64,000 nt of DNA from Rhodobacteraceae bacterium HLUCCO18 (GCA_001314805.1 LJSY01000003.1:91912-155911), one strand, 5' to 3'; shown: positions 26,990-35,791, counted from the stretch's first letter. Notes: generated by a model from the letters alone, not told the origin. Numbers and translations: made by a program.

Positions 26990-27253
26990 ATGATGCTGAA
27001 CCTCGGCCGTATGGCCTTCTTTCTGCTGATCGGGCTGACCGTGGTCTATGTCAGCCTGTATTTCTACTGGCGCTCGGGCATCCGCATGCGGCTGGAGGAG
27101 GACTGGGTCATGGAAGGCCGCCCCGGTGACCGCGACGCGTGGGTCGAGGACCGTCTGGCCCCGCAGGCGCGGCGCATCCGGCGCTGGCTGGTTTTCCTCG
27201 TCTATGTCTTACCGCTGGCCGCTTTGTCGGTATATGTTTACGCGACCAACTAG
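26990..27253 (+). CDS. Small membrane protein, two membrane segments
   Basis: 87 residues. Membrane helix AFFLLIGLTVVYVSLYFYW (about 9-27), a charged cytoplasmic loop with MRLEEDWVMEGRPGDRDAW, then a second helix WLVFLVYVLPLAALSVYVYA. The loop resembles that of other short roseobacterial membrane proteins of unknown role. GGGAG lies 7 bases upstream of the ATG. It is 11 bp ahead of the DUF1523 gene, and the two probably form one operon. Confidence 0.75.
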   Translation: MMLNLGRMAFFLLIGLTVVYVSLYFYWRSGIRMRLEEDWVMEGRPGDRDAWVEDRLAPQARRIRRWLVFLVYVLPLAALSVYVYATN

Positions 27254-27264
27254 GATTGCCCACC

Positions 27265-27873
27265 ATGCGCTGGCCACGGATCATCTTTCTCAGTCTCGTC
27301 ATCCTGCTGATCGGGGCCTTCCTGCATTACACGTTGCCGCAGCGCGACGTGGTGCGGATCGTGAACGCCGAGTCGATCCTGACCGAACTCGACGGCTGGA
27401 ACCGGATCTTCTACGCCAGCGCCGATGCGGGAGCCTCGGGCAGAGCCACCAGCCGCGATGTGCGTTTCATCAACACGGTGGAAGAAAACGGCAATACCCG
27501 CGTCTACCGCAACGAGGACACCTCGGTTCTGTGGCCGCCCTATTTCAAGTTCGACAGCCAGGACCTTCAGACCGAGGCGCAAAACCTCATCTCGAGCGCG
27601 GACGACCCCCAATGGGTGTCGATCACCCATTACGGCTGGCGGCTGAATGTCTTCTCGATCTATCCCAATGCGGTCGCCATCACCCCGGTCTCCGGTCCGG
27701 ACGTGACGTCGTTTCCCTGGATCAATATCGTGATCCTCCTGGGGATGGTGCTGGTCATCTTCATGGCCTGGCGGATCTGGGAACGGTTCGAGGACCGCGT
27801 CATCGAGCCTTTCGTTGACAGCGTCGCCGTGCGCTGGGCCAAGATGAAGGACTGGGCCGCGGGACGGCGGTAA
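27265..27873 (+). CDS. DUF1523 family membrane-anchored protein
   Basis: 202 residues. N-terminal membrane anchor IIFLSLVILLIGAFLHYTLPQRDVVRI and a second membrane helix near WINIVILLGMVLVIFMAWRIW (about 152-172) enclose a periplasmic domain. YRNEDTSVLWPPYFKFDSQDLQTEAQNL and THYGWR are the conserved DUF1523 signatures. Function unknown. Three palindromes follow the stop. Confidence 0.88.
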   Translation: MRWPRIIFLSLVILLIGAFLHYTLPQRDVVRIVNAESILTELDGWNRIFYASADAGASGRATSRDVRFINTVEENGNTRVYRNEDTSVLWPPYFKFDSQDLQTEAQNLISSADDPQWVSITHYGWRLNVFSIYPNAVAITPVSGPDVTSFPWINIVILLGMVLVIFMAWRIWERFEDRVIEPFVDSVAVRWAKMKDWAAGRR

Positions 27874-27880
27874 CGGGGCC

Positions 27881-27945
27881 GGAAAACGCGCGTTTTCCGT
27901 GTGGAAAAACTCGAGTTTTTCCTTTCGTTTTCCGCGAGGAAAACG
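27881..27945. repeat. Three tandem palindromes between convergent genes
   Basis: Palindrome 1 is GGAAAACGCGCGTTTTCC (27881-27898). Palindrome 2 is GGAAAAACTCGAGTTTTTCC (27903-27922). Palindrome 3 is CGTTTTCC-GCGA-GGAAAACG (27926-27945). All are perfect and share the GGAAAA/TTTTCC arms, so arms can also pair between units. They fill most of the gap between the DUF1523 and aldehyde dehydrogenase stops and probably act as a bidirectional terminator. Confidence 0.75.
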
Positions 27946-27952
27946 CCTGCCC

Positions 27953-30307
27953 TCACTCGCCGTAGGGCACCCAGATCGTCTTGACCTCGGTCGCGGCGTC
28001 GAGGAACCGTCGACCTCCTCCCGCCGGAGACGCCCAGTCCGGGTTGCCGCCGTGGTTCATCCAGACGCGCTTGAGATTGCCCGCCGAGGCGGCCTCGATC
28101 TCGCCGGGGTCCACCCGCGGCGAAAAGCACCAGAGCGCGTCCACATCCAGATGGGAGGCGAGCGTGCCGCCAAGCTCGCCCGGATCGCCGGTGACGATAT
28201 TGACCACGCCCCCCGGCACGTCCGAGGTGTCGAGCACCTGGTAGAGGTCCGTCGCGGCCAGCGGGGCGGGCCAGGACGGCACCAGAACCACGCGGTTGCC
28301 CATGGCGATGGCGGGGGCGAGCAGGGACACGGCGCCAAGGAGTGGCGCATCATCCGGGGCCAGAAGGCCGATCACGCCCAGCGGTTCCCGCATGGCGAGC
28401 GCGACGCCCCGGATCGGCACCGATTTCGCCACGCCGTCGAACTTGTCGGCCCATGCCGCGTAGGTGAAGAGCCGGTCGACAGACGCCGCGACCTCGGCTT
28501 CGGCCTTGCCTGCGGAGACCGATGTGAGATCCCGGATGCGCGTCGCGAACTCGTCGGCGCGGGCCGAGAGGTTCTCGGCGATGTAGTAGAGGATCTGCGC
28601 GCGCAGATGGCCGGTGGCCTTCGACCAGCCGGTGGCACCTCGGGCGGCTTCGACCGCGTTGCGGATGTCCTTGCGGTTGCCGATACCCGCATGACCCAGC
28701 AGCTTGCCGCGCCGCGTGTAGACGGGCTGCGAATAGCCGCCGTCGGGCCGGGCCTGCTTGCCGCCGACATACATCTTCGCGGTGCGGTCGAGGCCAGGCG
28801 CGTCGACGGTGTCCGGCTGCGGCGCGGGGTCAACGGCGCGGGCAGGTTTCAGCGCGATTTCGGGCTTGAGATAGGCCTGCATCCCCTCCCATCCGCCCTC
28901 GCGGCCGAAGCCGCTTTCGCGCAAACCGCCGAAGGGGGCGGCGGCGTCGAAGAGGTTGGTGGCGTTGACCCAGACGACACCGGCCGCGAGTTTCGGCGCG
29001 ATGTCGAGGGCGAGGTTCAGGGTCTCGGTCCAGACGGTCGCCGCCAGCCCGTAGCGCGTGTTGTTGGCCAGTTGCACGGCCTCCGCCGGCGTTCGGAACG
29101 TGCCCGAGACGAGGACGGGGCCAAAGATCTCCTCCTGCATCAGGGGCGCGGCGGGGGAGAGGCCGGTGATCAGCGTCGGCGGGTAGAAGCAGCCCGTGTC
29201 GGGCATGTCCACGGAGGCGCGGTAGACCTCGCCTTCGGTGTTGGCATCCACCATCCGCGTGATCGCCGCGTGCTGGACCGGGTCGACCACCGCGCCCACG
29301 TCGATGCATTTGTCGAGCGGGTCGCCCACGCGGAGCTTGTCCATCCGGGCCTTGAGGCGGGCGTGGAAATCCTCGGCGATGCCTTCCTGTACGAAAAGCC
29401 GCGAACCCGCGCAGCAGACCTGCCCCTGGTTGAACCAGATGGCGTCGACGACGCCCTCGATGGCGCTGTCGATATCGGCGTCGTCGAAGACGATGTAAGG
29501 CGACTTGCCGCCAAGCTCGAGCGTCAGCGCCTTGCCCGTCCCCGCCGTGGTCTCGCGGATGCGGCGACCCACGGCGGTGGAACCGGTAAAGGCGATCTTG
29601 GCGATGCCGGGATGCTCGACGATGGCCTGCCCCGTGGCGCCGTCGCCGGTGACGATGTTGACGACGCCCTCGGGCAGCCCGGCCTCGCGGCAGATATCGG
29701 CGAACAGGAGGGCTGTCAGCGAGGTATACTCGGCAGGTTTCAGCACCACCGTGTTCCCGGCGGCCAGCGCGGGCGCGATCTTCCACGCCAGCATCAGGAG
29801 GGGGAAGTTCCACGGGATGATCTGGCCGCAGACGCCGAGGGGCGCGTGGCCGGGTAGTTCTTCTGCAAGAAGCTGGGCGAGGCCCGCGTGGTAGTAGAAA
29901 TGCCGCTGCGCCAGCGGCACGTCGATGTCGCGGCTTTCGCGGATTGGCTTGCCGTTGTCGAGGCTTTCCAGAACCGCGAAGAGGCGGGCGTGTTTCTGGA
30001 GCAGCCGCGCAAGCGCGTAGAGGTATTTCGCACGTGCGTGGCCCGACAGCTTCGCCCATTTCGGGAAGGCACGCGTGGCGGCGGCCACGGCGGCGTCGAC
30101 GTCCCCGGCGCTGCCCTGCGTGACCTCGGCCAGCGTCTTCCCGCTGGCCGGGTTCTTCGTGGCGAAAGTCTCCCCCGGCGCCGTGAACTGTCCGTCGATG
30201 AAATGCCCGAAGGCGGGGCCCTTGGCGGCGATCCAGGCGCGCACCTCGGCATCGCTCTCGGGGGCGGGGCCGTACTCCATCGTGTCGAAGATCTCGCGGG
30301 TGGTCAT
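27953..30307 (-). CDS. Double-domain aldehyde dehydrogenase, partner of DeoC
   Basis: 784 residues. Domain 1 (about 30-490) is a complete aldehyde dehydrogenase with PWNFPLL, Glu264 in LELGGKSP and catalytic Cys298 in FNQGQVCCAG. Domain 2 (about 510-784) is a shorter ALDH-like segment without the catalytic Cys loop. It lies 25 bp after deoC in the same operon. DeoC releases acetaldehyde, so oxidation of acetaldehyde to acetate is the likely reaction. Start at 30307, MTTREIFDTMEYG. Confidence 0.92.
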   Translation of the reverse strand: MTTREIFDTMEYGPAPESDAEVRAWIAAKGPAFGHFIDGQFTAPGETFATKNPASGKTLAEVTQGSAGDVDAAVAAATRAFPKWAKLSGHARAKYLYALARLLQKHARLFAVLESLDNGKPIRESRDIDVPLAQRHFYYHAGLAQLLAEELPGHAPLGVCGQIIPWNFPLLMLAWKIAPALAAGNTVVLKPAEYTSLTALLFADICREAGLPEGVVNIVTGDGATGQAIVEHPGIAKIAFTGSTAVGRRIRETTAGTGKALTLELGGKSPYIVFDDADIDSAIEGVVDAIWFNQGQVCCAGSRLFVQEGIAEDFHARLKARMDKLRVGDPLDKCIDVGAVVDPVQHAAITRMVDANTEGEVYRASVDMPDTGCFYPPTLITGLSPAAPLMQEEIFGPVLVSGTFRTPAEAVQLANNTRYGLAATVWTETLNLALDIAPKLAAGVVWVNATNLFDAAAPFGGLRESGFGREGGWEGMQAYLKPEIALKPARAVDPAPQPDTVDAPGLDRTAKMYVGGKQARPDGGYSQPVYTRRGKLLGHAGIGNRKDIRNAVEAARGATGWSKATGHLRAQILYYIAENLSARADEFATRIRDLTSVSAGKAEAEVAASVDRLFTYAAWADKFDGVAKSVPIRGVALAMREPLGVIGLLAPDDAPLLGAVSLLAPAIAMGNRVVLVPSWPAPLAATDLYQVLDTSDVPGGVVNIVTGDPGELGGTLASHLDVDALWCFSPRVDPGEIEAASAGNLKRVWMNHGGNPDWASPAGGGRRFLDAATEVKTIWVPYGE

Positions 30308-30332
30308 GGTGTTCTTTTTCCTGCGGGTGCGC

Positions 30333-31343
30333 TCATCCAACCGGATGCCGGTAGCTGGCGGAATAGGCGCCGGTCGCGTGATGCTCCAGCTGCCGCTCGA
30401 TATCGCCCAGAAGCGAGGACGCGCCGAAACGGAAGAGGTCGGGGCGCAGCCAGCGGTCGCCCAGTTCCTCCTTCATCATCGCCATGTAGACCAGCGCGTC
30501 CTTGGCCTTGGAGATGCCGCCCGCGGGCTTGTAGCCGATCTTGAACCCGGTCGCGGCCTCGTAGGCGCGGATGGCGCGCACCATGGTCAGTGTCACGGGC
30601 AGCGTGGCGTTGACGCTTTCCTTTCCGGTGGAGGTCTTGATGAAATCGGCGCCGGCCATCATGCAGACGAGACTGGCGCGGGCGACGTTCCTCAGTGTCC
30701 CGAGCTCTCCCGTTGCGAGGATCGCCTTGACATGCGCCTCGCCGCAGGCGGCGCGAAATTCCGCCATTTCGTCGTAAAGCGCCTGCCAGTCGCCGGTCAG
30801 CACGTGGCGGCGCGAGATGACGATGTCGATCTCCTTCGCACCCGCCGCGACGCTTTCGCCGATCTCCTTCACGCGCAGGTGGTAGGGGGAAAGCCCCGCC
30901 GGAAACCCGGTCGAGACCGCGGCGACGGGGATGCCCGAGCCCTCCAGCGCGTCGACGGCCGCAGGCACCATCTCGTGGTAGACGCAAACGGCGCCTGTGG
31001 TGAGTGGCGGCAGGCCGAGCGCCTCGAGGATATCGGCGCGGACCGGCTGGCGCGCCTTGGCGCAGAGACGCCGCACCCGGCCCTCTGTGTCGTCGCCCGA
31101 CAGCGTCGTGAGGTCGATCAGCGTGATGGCACGGGCGAGCCACGCGGCCTGGTGGGCCTTTTTCACAGTGCGCCGCCCCGGCAGCGTTGCCGCGCGCCGT
31201 TCGATGGCGGACGTGTTCGCCTGCACCCGCGCAACCCAGTCGAGGTCGAGCGGCATGCCCGCGTTGCGCGCCTCGTGAAGCTGCGGCAACTGGCTTGCGG
31301 TCGCGGTATGGAGCGGATGCGTCGCGGTCTGCGGCTGGGTCAT
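30333..31343 (-). CDS. deoC: Deoxyribose-phosphate aldolase
   Basis: Class I aldolase of 336 residues cleaving 2-deoxyribose 5-phosphate into acetaldehyde and glyceraldehyde 3-phosphate. The Schiff-base lysine is in DFIKTSTGKE, and the second conserved lysine in GFKIGYKPAGGI. It is longer than E. coli DeoC because of an N-terminal extension (MTQPQTATHPLHTATASQ onward), a form common in animals and some bacteria. It forms an operon with the double aldehyde dehydrogenase; an inverted repeat lies 66 bp upstream. Confidence 0.95.
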   Translation of the reverse strand: MTQPQTATHPLHTATASQLPQLHEARNAGMPLDLDWVARVQANTSAIERRAATLPGRRTVKKAHQAAWLARAITLIDLTTLSGDDTEGRVRRLCAKARQPVRADILEALGLPPLTTGAVCVYHEMVPAAVDALEGSGIPVAAVSTGFPAGLSPYHLRVKEIGESVAAGAKEIDIVISRRHVLTGDWQALYDEMAEFRAACGEAHVKAILATGELGTLRNVARASLVCMMAGADFIKTSTGKESVNATLPVTLTMVRAIRAYEAATGFKIGYKPAGGISKAKDALVYMAMMKEELGDRWLRPDLFRFGASSLLGDIERQLEHHATGAYSASYRHPVG

Positions 31344-31408
31344 GGGGTGGCCCTGTTGGGGGGGAATCCTGCAAGAAAGCGTCTCACGCGGGGGCGTCCG
31401 TGGCAAGC

Positions 31409-31424
31409 TTGACCAAGTGGTCAA
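31409..31424. promoter_or_regulatory. Candidate operator upstream of deoC
   Basis: TTGACCA-AG-TGGTCAA is a perfect 7-2-7 inverted repeat between the DMT transporter stop and the deoC start. It has no T-tract after it in the direction of transcription, so an operator for the deoC-aldehyde dehydrogenase operon is more likely than a terminator. Confidence 0.5.
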
Positions 31425-31429
31425 ATTTT

Positions 31430-31876
31430 TCAGAGTCGGGAGAGGACGAGGCCCGCGCCGACCAGCGCCACGGCCGCAAGGCGGGTCGGGCTGACCTCCC
31501 GCACGGCGACGCCGAAGGCTCCGGTCGCATCGATGAGAAGCGCGGCGGCGAGCTGCCCGAAGACGAGCCCCGCGATCATTGTCACCACGCCGAGCGTGCC
31601 CACCGTCCAGGCCGCGGCCCAGACATAGGCCGCGCCGAGCACCCCGCCCGCCCATGCCCACCAGGGCGCTGCCGCGGCCTGATCGAGCGAAGGCAGGCGT
31701 CCGCCGAGCGTTGTCAGCGCACCGAGGACGAGGAAGCCCACGAGAAACGAGATCGCGGCGGCGGGCAGCGTGTCGCCCATGTGCGACCCGAGCCGCGCAT
31801 TGACCGGCGCCTGCATTGCCGCGCAGGCTCCGCCCAGCGCGATGACGCCGAGCGCGAGAAGAACGTTGGGGGTCAT
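31430..31876 (-). CDS. DMT family transporter (DUF606/YdcZ type)
   Basis: 148-residue inner-membrane protein with about five helices. NVLLALGVIALGGACAAMQAPVNARLG at the N terminus is the DUF606 signature, a half-size relative of drug/metabolite transporters that may dimerise. AGGAGA lies 6 bases before the ATG at 31876. It precedes deoC by 86 bp on the same strand, so it could belong to the deoxyribose operon. Substrate unknown. Confidence 0.85.
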   Translation of the reverse strand: MTPNVLLALGVIALGGACAAMQAPVNARLGSHMGDTLPAAAISFLVGFLVLGALTTLGGRLPSLDQAAAAPWWAWAGGVLGAAYVWAAAWTVGTLGVVTMIAGLVFGQLAAALLIDATGAFGVAVREVSPTRLAAVALVGAGLVLSRL

Positions 31877-31995
31877 CTGGGTCTCCTGTCTCGTGGCAGG
31901 CGCAAGCTTGCGCCGGGCGGCTTCGGGCGGCAAGGGGCGTGACACCCGCGCCGGCCCGCGCTAAGGGGCGCGGACATCAGACCCGGGGGGATGTC

Positions 31996-32685
31996 ATGGC
32001 AGCGCAAACACACATCAGGATCGCACCTTCCATCCTCTCGGCCGATTTCGCCGATTTCGGGCGCGAGATCCGCGCGATCGAGGATCAGGGCGCGGACTGG
32101 GTGCATGTGGACGTGATGGACGGGCATTTCGTGCCCAACCTCACCTTCGGCCCGCCCGCGGTAAAGGCGTTCCGCAAGCATGTGACGACGGTGATGGATG
32201 TCCACCTGATGATCGCGCCCGTCGATCCCTATATCGACGCCTTCGCCGAGGCCGGGGCCGACATCCTCACCGCCCATGTGGAGGCAGGGCCGCATATCCA
32301 CCGCACGCTTCAGGCGATCCGGGGCGCGGGCATGAAGGCGGGTGTGGCGCTCAATCCCGGCACCCCGGCCGAGGCGGTGGAGCATGTGCTGGACCTCTGC
32401 GACCTCGTCTGCGTGATGACCGTGAACCCGGGCTTCGGCGGGCAAAGTTTCATCGACATGACGCCCAAGATTCGCCGCCTGCGCGAAATGATCGGCGACC
32501 GGCCCGTGATGATCGAGATCGACGGCGGCGTGGACGCACGGACCGCGCCGCTGGTGGTGCGGGCGGGCGCCGATGTTCTGGTGGCGGGCTCGGCCGTGTT
32601 TCGGGGCGGATCGGTCGAGCAGCCTTCGGTCTACGGGGACAACATCCGGTCCATCCGCGCGGCCGCCGACACGGCCTGGTCCTAG
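31996..32685 (+). CDS. rpe: Ribulose-phosphate 3-epimerase
   Basis: TIM-barrel epimerase of 229 residues interconverting ribulose 5-phosphate and xylulose 5-phosphate. IAPSILSADFADFG, VHVDVMDGHFVPNLTFGP (metal His and catalytic Asp), DVHLMI, TVNPGFGGQSFI and EIDGGV are all present. GGGGGGA lies just before the ATG at 31996. Its stop codon shares the palindrome CTAG with the stop of the convergent DHDPS-like gene. Confidence 0.97.
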   Translation: MAAQTHIRIAPSILSADFADFGREIRAIEDQGADWVHVDVMDGHFVPNLTFGPPAVKAFRKHVTTVMDVHLMIAPVDPYIDAFAEAGADILTAHVEAGPHIHRTLQAIRGAGMKAGVALNPGTPAEAVEHVLDLCDLVCVMTVNPGFGGQSFIDMTPKIRRLREMIGDRPVMIEIDGGVDARTAPLVVRAGADVLVAGSAVFRGGSVEQPSVYGDNIRSIRAAADTAWS

Positions 32686-33635
32686 AGCTTCAGGCCGCAG
32701 GTCTCGAAGGCCGCCCGCGTGGCGCGCTTTTCCTCCTCCGTTAGTTGCAGGAGCGGTGCGCGGACGGCGCCGCCGACCTGGCCGAGAAGCTCCTGCCAGT
32801 ATTTCCCGTGGGCCTGCGGTTTCCCGCCGGGCCTGGTGGCGCGGATCGCCTCGCGCACGGGCTCCAGACTGTCGCGCACGCGGCGGGCCTCGTCGAAGCG
32901 CCCCTCGAAGGCAAGGCGGGTGTAGTCGTTCATCCGCTGGTCGGCCTTGGTCTGAAGTTGGTAGGGCGGGGAGGAACAGAGATAGAGGGTCCAGCCAAGT
33001 TCCTCGATATTGTCGAGCCATTCGGCCTCGGACGCCGTCGAGACCTGGATCCTGTCACCCGCCAGTTCCGTCAGCCGCACATACATCTCGCGCGGGACGG
33101 AATACTTGATCGCGACGATGTTCGGCAACTCGGCGACGCGGGCGCAAAGCTCGGGGCTCATCAGGTAGCCACTGTCGGGATGGGACCACATGGCGATGCC
33201 GATATCGACCTCGTCGCAGAGCAGCTTGTAGTAGTTGTAGACCGTGTCGTCGGGGTCGGTCACGAAATGCAGCATCGGCGCGTGGACGACGACGTAATCG
33301 GCGCCGATGTCCTGCGCGTGGCGAGCAAGCTCGACCACGGTCGCGAAATTCTGGTCCGAGGCGGACATGATCGTGCCCGCCTTCCCGTCGCATTCCTCGA
33401 CCGCGATCTCGAAATTGCGTTTGCGTTCCTCCAGCGTCATCGAGAAGAACTCGCCCTGTTTGCCGGCGATGAACAGTCCCGCAATGCCCAGATCGTCGAT
33501 CCAGTGGCGGATGTTGGCGCGCAGCCCCTCCTCGTCGAACGACCCGTCCACATGGAACGGGTTGAGGGCCGCGGCCCAGATCCCGCGCATATGCTCCTTG
33601 GCATAATCCTTGGCGTCAGATTTTCGATACTTCAC
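32682..33635 (-). CDS. DHDPS/NAL-family aldolase of unknown specificity
   Basis: Dihydrodipicolinate synthase superfamily, 317 residues, TIM barrel. The Schiff-base lysine is kept in NIVAIKYSVP, but the other landmarks differ. The substrate loop reads AGKQGEF where DHDPS has GTTGE, and the YNVP segment with its catalytic Tyr reads MWSHPDSGY. It is therefore unlikely to make dihydrodipicolinate. The GTG start overlaps the molybdenum hydroxylase stop (GTGA, 33632-33635), so the two are translated together and probably act in one pathway. Confidence 0.85.
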   Translation of the reverse strand: MKYRKSDAKDYAKEHMRGIWAAALNPFHVDGSFDEEGLRANIRHWIDDLGIAGLFIAGKQGEFFSMTLEERKRNFEIAVEECDGKAGTIMSASDQNFATVVELARHAQDIGADYVVVHAPMLHFVTDPDDTVYNYYKLLCDEVDIGIAMWSHPDSGYLMSPELCARVAELPNIVAIKYSVPREMYVRLTELAGDRIQVSTASEAEWLDNIEELGWTLYLCSSPPYQLQTKADQRMNDYTRLAFEGRFDEARRVRDSLEPVREAIRATRPGGKPQAHGKYWQELLGQVGGAVRAPLLQLTEEEKRATRAAFETCGLKL

Positions 33636-35740
33636 GGCGGGTTTCTGGCCTCCTGCATCGCCCGCCACAGCCGGGCCGGCGTCAGGGGCATTTGCAGGTG
33701 CGACACGCCCAAGGGGCGCAACGCGTCATGGGCGGCGTTGAGGATGGCGATGGGCGCGCCGATGGTGCCGGCCTCCCCCACGCCCTTGGCGCCGAGACTG
33801 TTCATCGGGCTTGGCGTCGTCATCTTCTCGAGGCTGAGCGGCGGGATATCGGCGGCGCGCGGCATGGCGTAGTCCATGAAACTCCCGGTCAGAAGCTGGC
33901 CGTCGGCGTCGATCACGACACGCTCCATCACCGCCTCGCCCAGCCCTTGCGCGAAGCCGCCGATCAACTGGCCCTCGACCAGCATCGGGTTCACGATCTG
34001 TCCGGAATCGCTCGTTGCATGGGCCTTGAGGACCGTCATCGCGCCGGTTTCCGCGTCGATTTCCACCAGCGCGAGATAGGCGCCGTATCCCCAGGCCATG
34101 CCGAGATTCTCGTAGCGCGTCTCGACAATGATCGGCAGGGTCTCTCCCGCATCGCGGCGCGCGGCGGCCTCGCGGCAGGCCTCCAGAACCGCGCTGCCGC
34201 CGATGGCGGTCGACCGACTGGCGAGCGCGCCGATCCCCTCGGGGCAGGTGCCGGTGTCACCAGCCAGCACTGTGATCCGCTCGGGTGTCATCCCCAGCGC
34301 ATCTGCCGCGATCTGCGTGTAGTCCGTCCGACGCCCCTGTCCCTGCGAGGACGACCCGCTTGCCACAAGCGCGCTGCCGTCCTCGTGCAGCGTCACGCGC
34401 GCGCTTTCCCAGCCGGCGCCGGAAGGCTCGAGGCAGAAGGCAAGCCCAAGCCCCGAGATCCGGCCCGCCCCGCGCAGGGCATCGCGTTCGGCGCGCAGCG
34501 CGCCATACCAAGGCTCGGCGGCGGTCAGAAGGCCGGGATAATCTCCGGAATCCAGCACGTCGCCTGTCAGCGTCTCATGGGGAAGGGCTGCGGGGGGCAG
34601 CATGTTCTGCCGCCGCAACTCCAGCGGGTCGCGCCCGGTCACGGCTGCGGCCTCGTCGATCAGCCGCTCGATCAGCGTATTGGCCTCGGGCCGCCCGGCG
34701 CCGCGGTAGATCCCCACCGGCGGCAGGGGATGGGACCGGACCTCGGTCGCGAGATCCACATTCGGGATGTCGTAGCCCGAGGGCAGGATGCGCGCGGCGT
34801 TCAACGCCGGGACCAACGCCGAGTTGGGCAGCCAGGGGCCCACCGGGGCCACCACCTGCGCCTCGAGCGCGGTGAAAGAGCCATCGGCGTCGAGCGCCAG
34901 CCGACCGCGCGTCGTCAGCGCCCGGCCATGGGTGGCGGACAGGAACTCTTCCGACCGGGTGGCGGTCCACCTGACATCGCAGCGATGGTGCAGCGCGGCC
35001 CAGACGGCGAAGACCTCCTCGGGGTAGACCGAGGCCTTCATGCCGAAGGCGCCGCCCACGGCCGGGGCCACGACGCGCAGGCGATCCGGGTCGACCTGCA
35101 GGATCCTGGCGAATTCCGACCGGCTGCGATGCGGGGTCTGGGTGGACTGGTAGATCGTCGCCGTGTCGGTCCCACGGTCATAGCGGATGGCGATGGCGCG
35201 CGGCTCCATCGGGCTGGGGGCGAGGCGGGGATGGCGGATCTCGACCTGCACCACCGTTTCAGCATCGTGCAGTGCTCCGGTCGCATCGCCCCTGCTCCAG
35301 GAGCGTCCGGCGATGCGTTCCGGGTCGGGCAGGGGCCGGTCCTCGACATCGAGGCCGATCGCCTCGACGCCGTCCTGCGCTGCTGCTGCGCTTTCGGCGA
35401 GCACAGCGGCGACCGGCTGGCCGATGCAGTCGAGCGTATCCCTGGCTAGGATGGGAAAGGGCAGCGCCCGCTCCAGCGGCAGAACCGTGTTGACCGACAG
35501 GGCGGAGGTCGCGCCGAGATCCTCGGCCCGGTGCGCCGCGTGGACACCGGGCGATGCGGCGGCGGCCTCCAGATCGAGGCTCAGGATACGCGCGGCGGCG
35601 ACCGGGCTTCTGAGGAAAGCCACGTAGAGCGGCGCGTCAAGCGCCACGTCATCGGTGAAACAGGCACGGCCCGACACCAGCGCCGCATCCTCCTGCCGCC
35701 GCTCGGCCCTGCCGATCATCTTCTCGCGCGTTCCGGTCAT
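33632..35740 (-). CDS. Molybdenum hydroxylase, molybdopterin-binding large subunit
   Basis: Xanthine dehydrogenase/aldehyde oxidase family large subunit, 702 residues. The molybdopterin motifs VGGAFGMKASVYPEE, YRGAGRPEAN, GQGRRTDY and the catalytic Glu in GAKGVGEAGTIG are present. It lacks the AYXCSFR signature of CO dehydrogenase. The iron-sulfur and FAD subunits that normally accompany it are absent from this neighbourhood. ATG at 35740 lacks a ribosome binding site; ATG at 35719, after GAGAAG, is possible. It is divergent from the LysR gene and coupled to the DHDPS-like gene. Confidence 0.88.
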   Translation of the reverse strand: MTGTREKMIGRAERRQEDAALVSGRACFTDDVALDAPLYVAFLRSPVAAARILSLDLEAAAASPGVHAAHRAEDLGATSALSVNTVLPLERALPFPILARDTLDCIGQPVAAVLAESAAAAQDGVEAIGLDVEDRPLPDPERIAGRSWSRGDATGALHDAETVVQVEIRHPRLAPSPMEPRAIAIRYDRGTDTATIYQSTQTPHRSRSEFARILQVDPDRLRVVAPAVGGAFGMKASVYPEEVFAVWAALHHRCDVRWTATRSEEFLSATHGRALTTRGRLALDADGSFTALEAQVVAPVGPWLPNSALVPALNAARILPSGYDIPNVDLATEVRSHPLPPVGIYRGAGRPEANTLIERLIDEAAAVTGRDPLELRRQNMLPPAALPHETLTGDVLDSGDYPGLLTAAEPWYGALRAERDALRGAGRISGLGLAFCLEPSGAGWESARVTLHEDGSALVASGSSSQGQGRRTDYTQIAADALGMTPERITVLAGDTGTCPEGIGALASRSTAIGGSAVLEACREAAARRDAGETLPIIVETRYENLGMAWGYGAYLALVEIDAETGAMTVLKAHATSDSGQIVNPMLVEGQLIGGFAQGLGEAVMERVVIDADGQLLTGSFMDYAMPRAADIPPLSLEKMTTPSPMNSLGAKGVGEAGTIGAPIAILNAAHDALRPLGVSHLQMPLTPARLWRAMQEARNPP

Positions 35741-35791
35741 TGTGAGGCAGAGCCAAGCACCGCCACGGGCGTGCGGTAAACGGCAAACTGC

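Noticed and set aside
27899-29857. A 652-codon plus-strand open frame opposite the double aldehyde dehydrogenase
   Set aside because: Composition is typical of antisense shadow frames and the minus strand carries clear catalytic motifs.
33632-35740. Molybdenum hydroxylase as carbon-monoxide dehydrogenase CoxL
   Set aside because: The CoxL active-site signature AYXCSFR is missing and there are no coxS or coxM neighbours.
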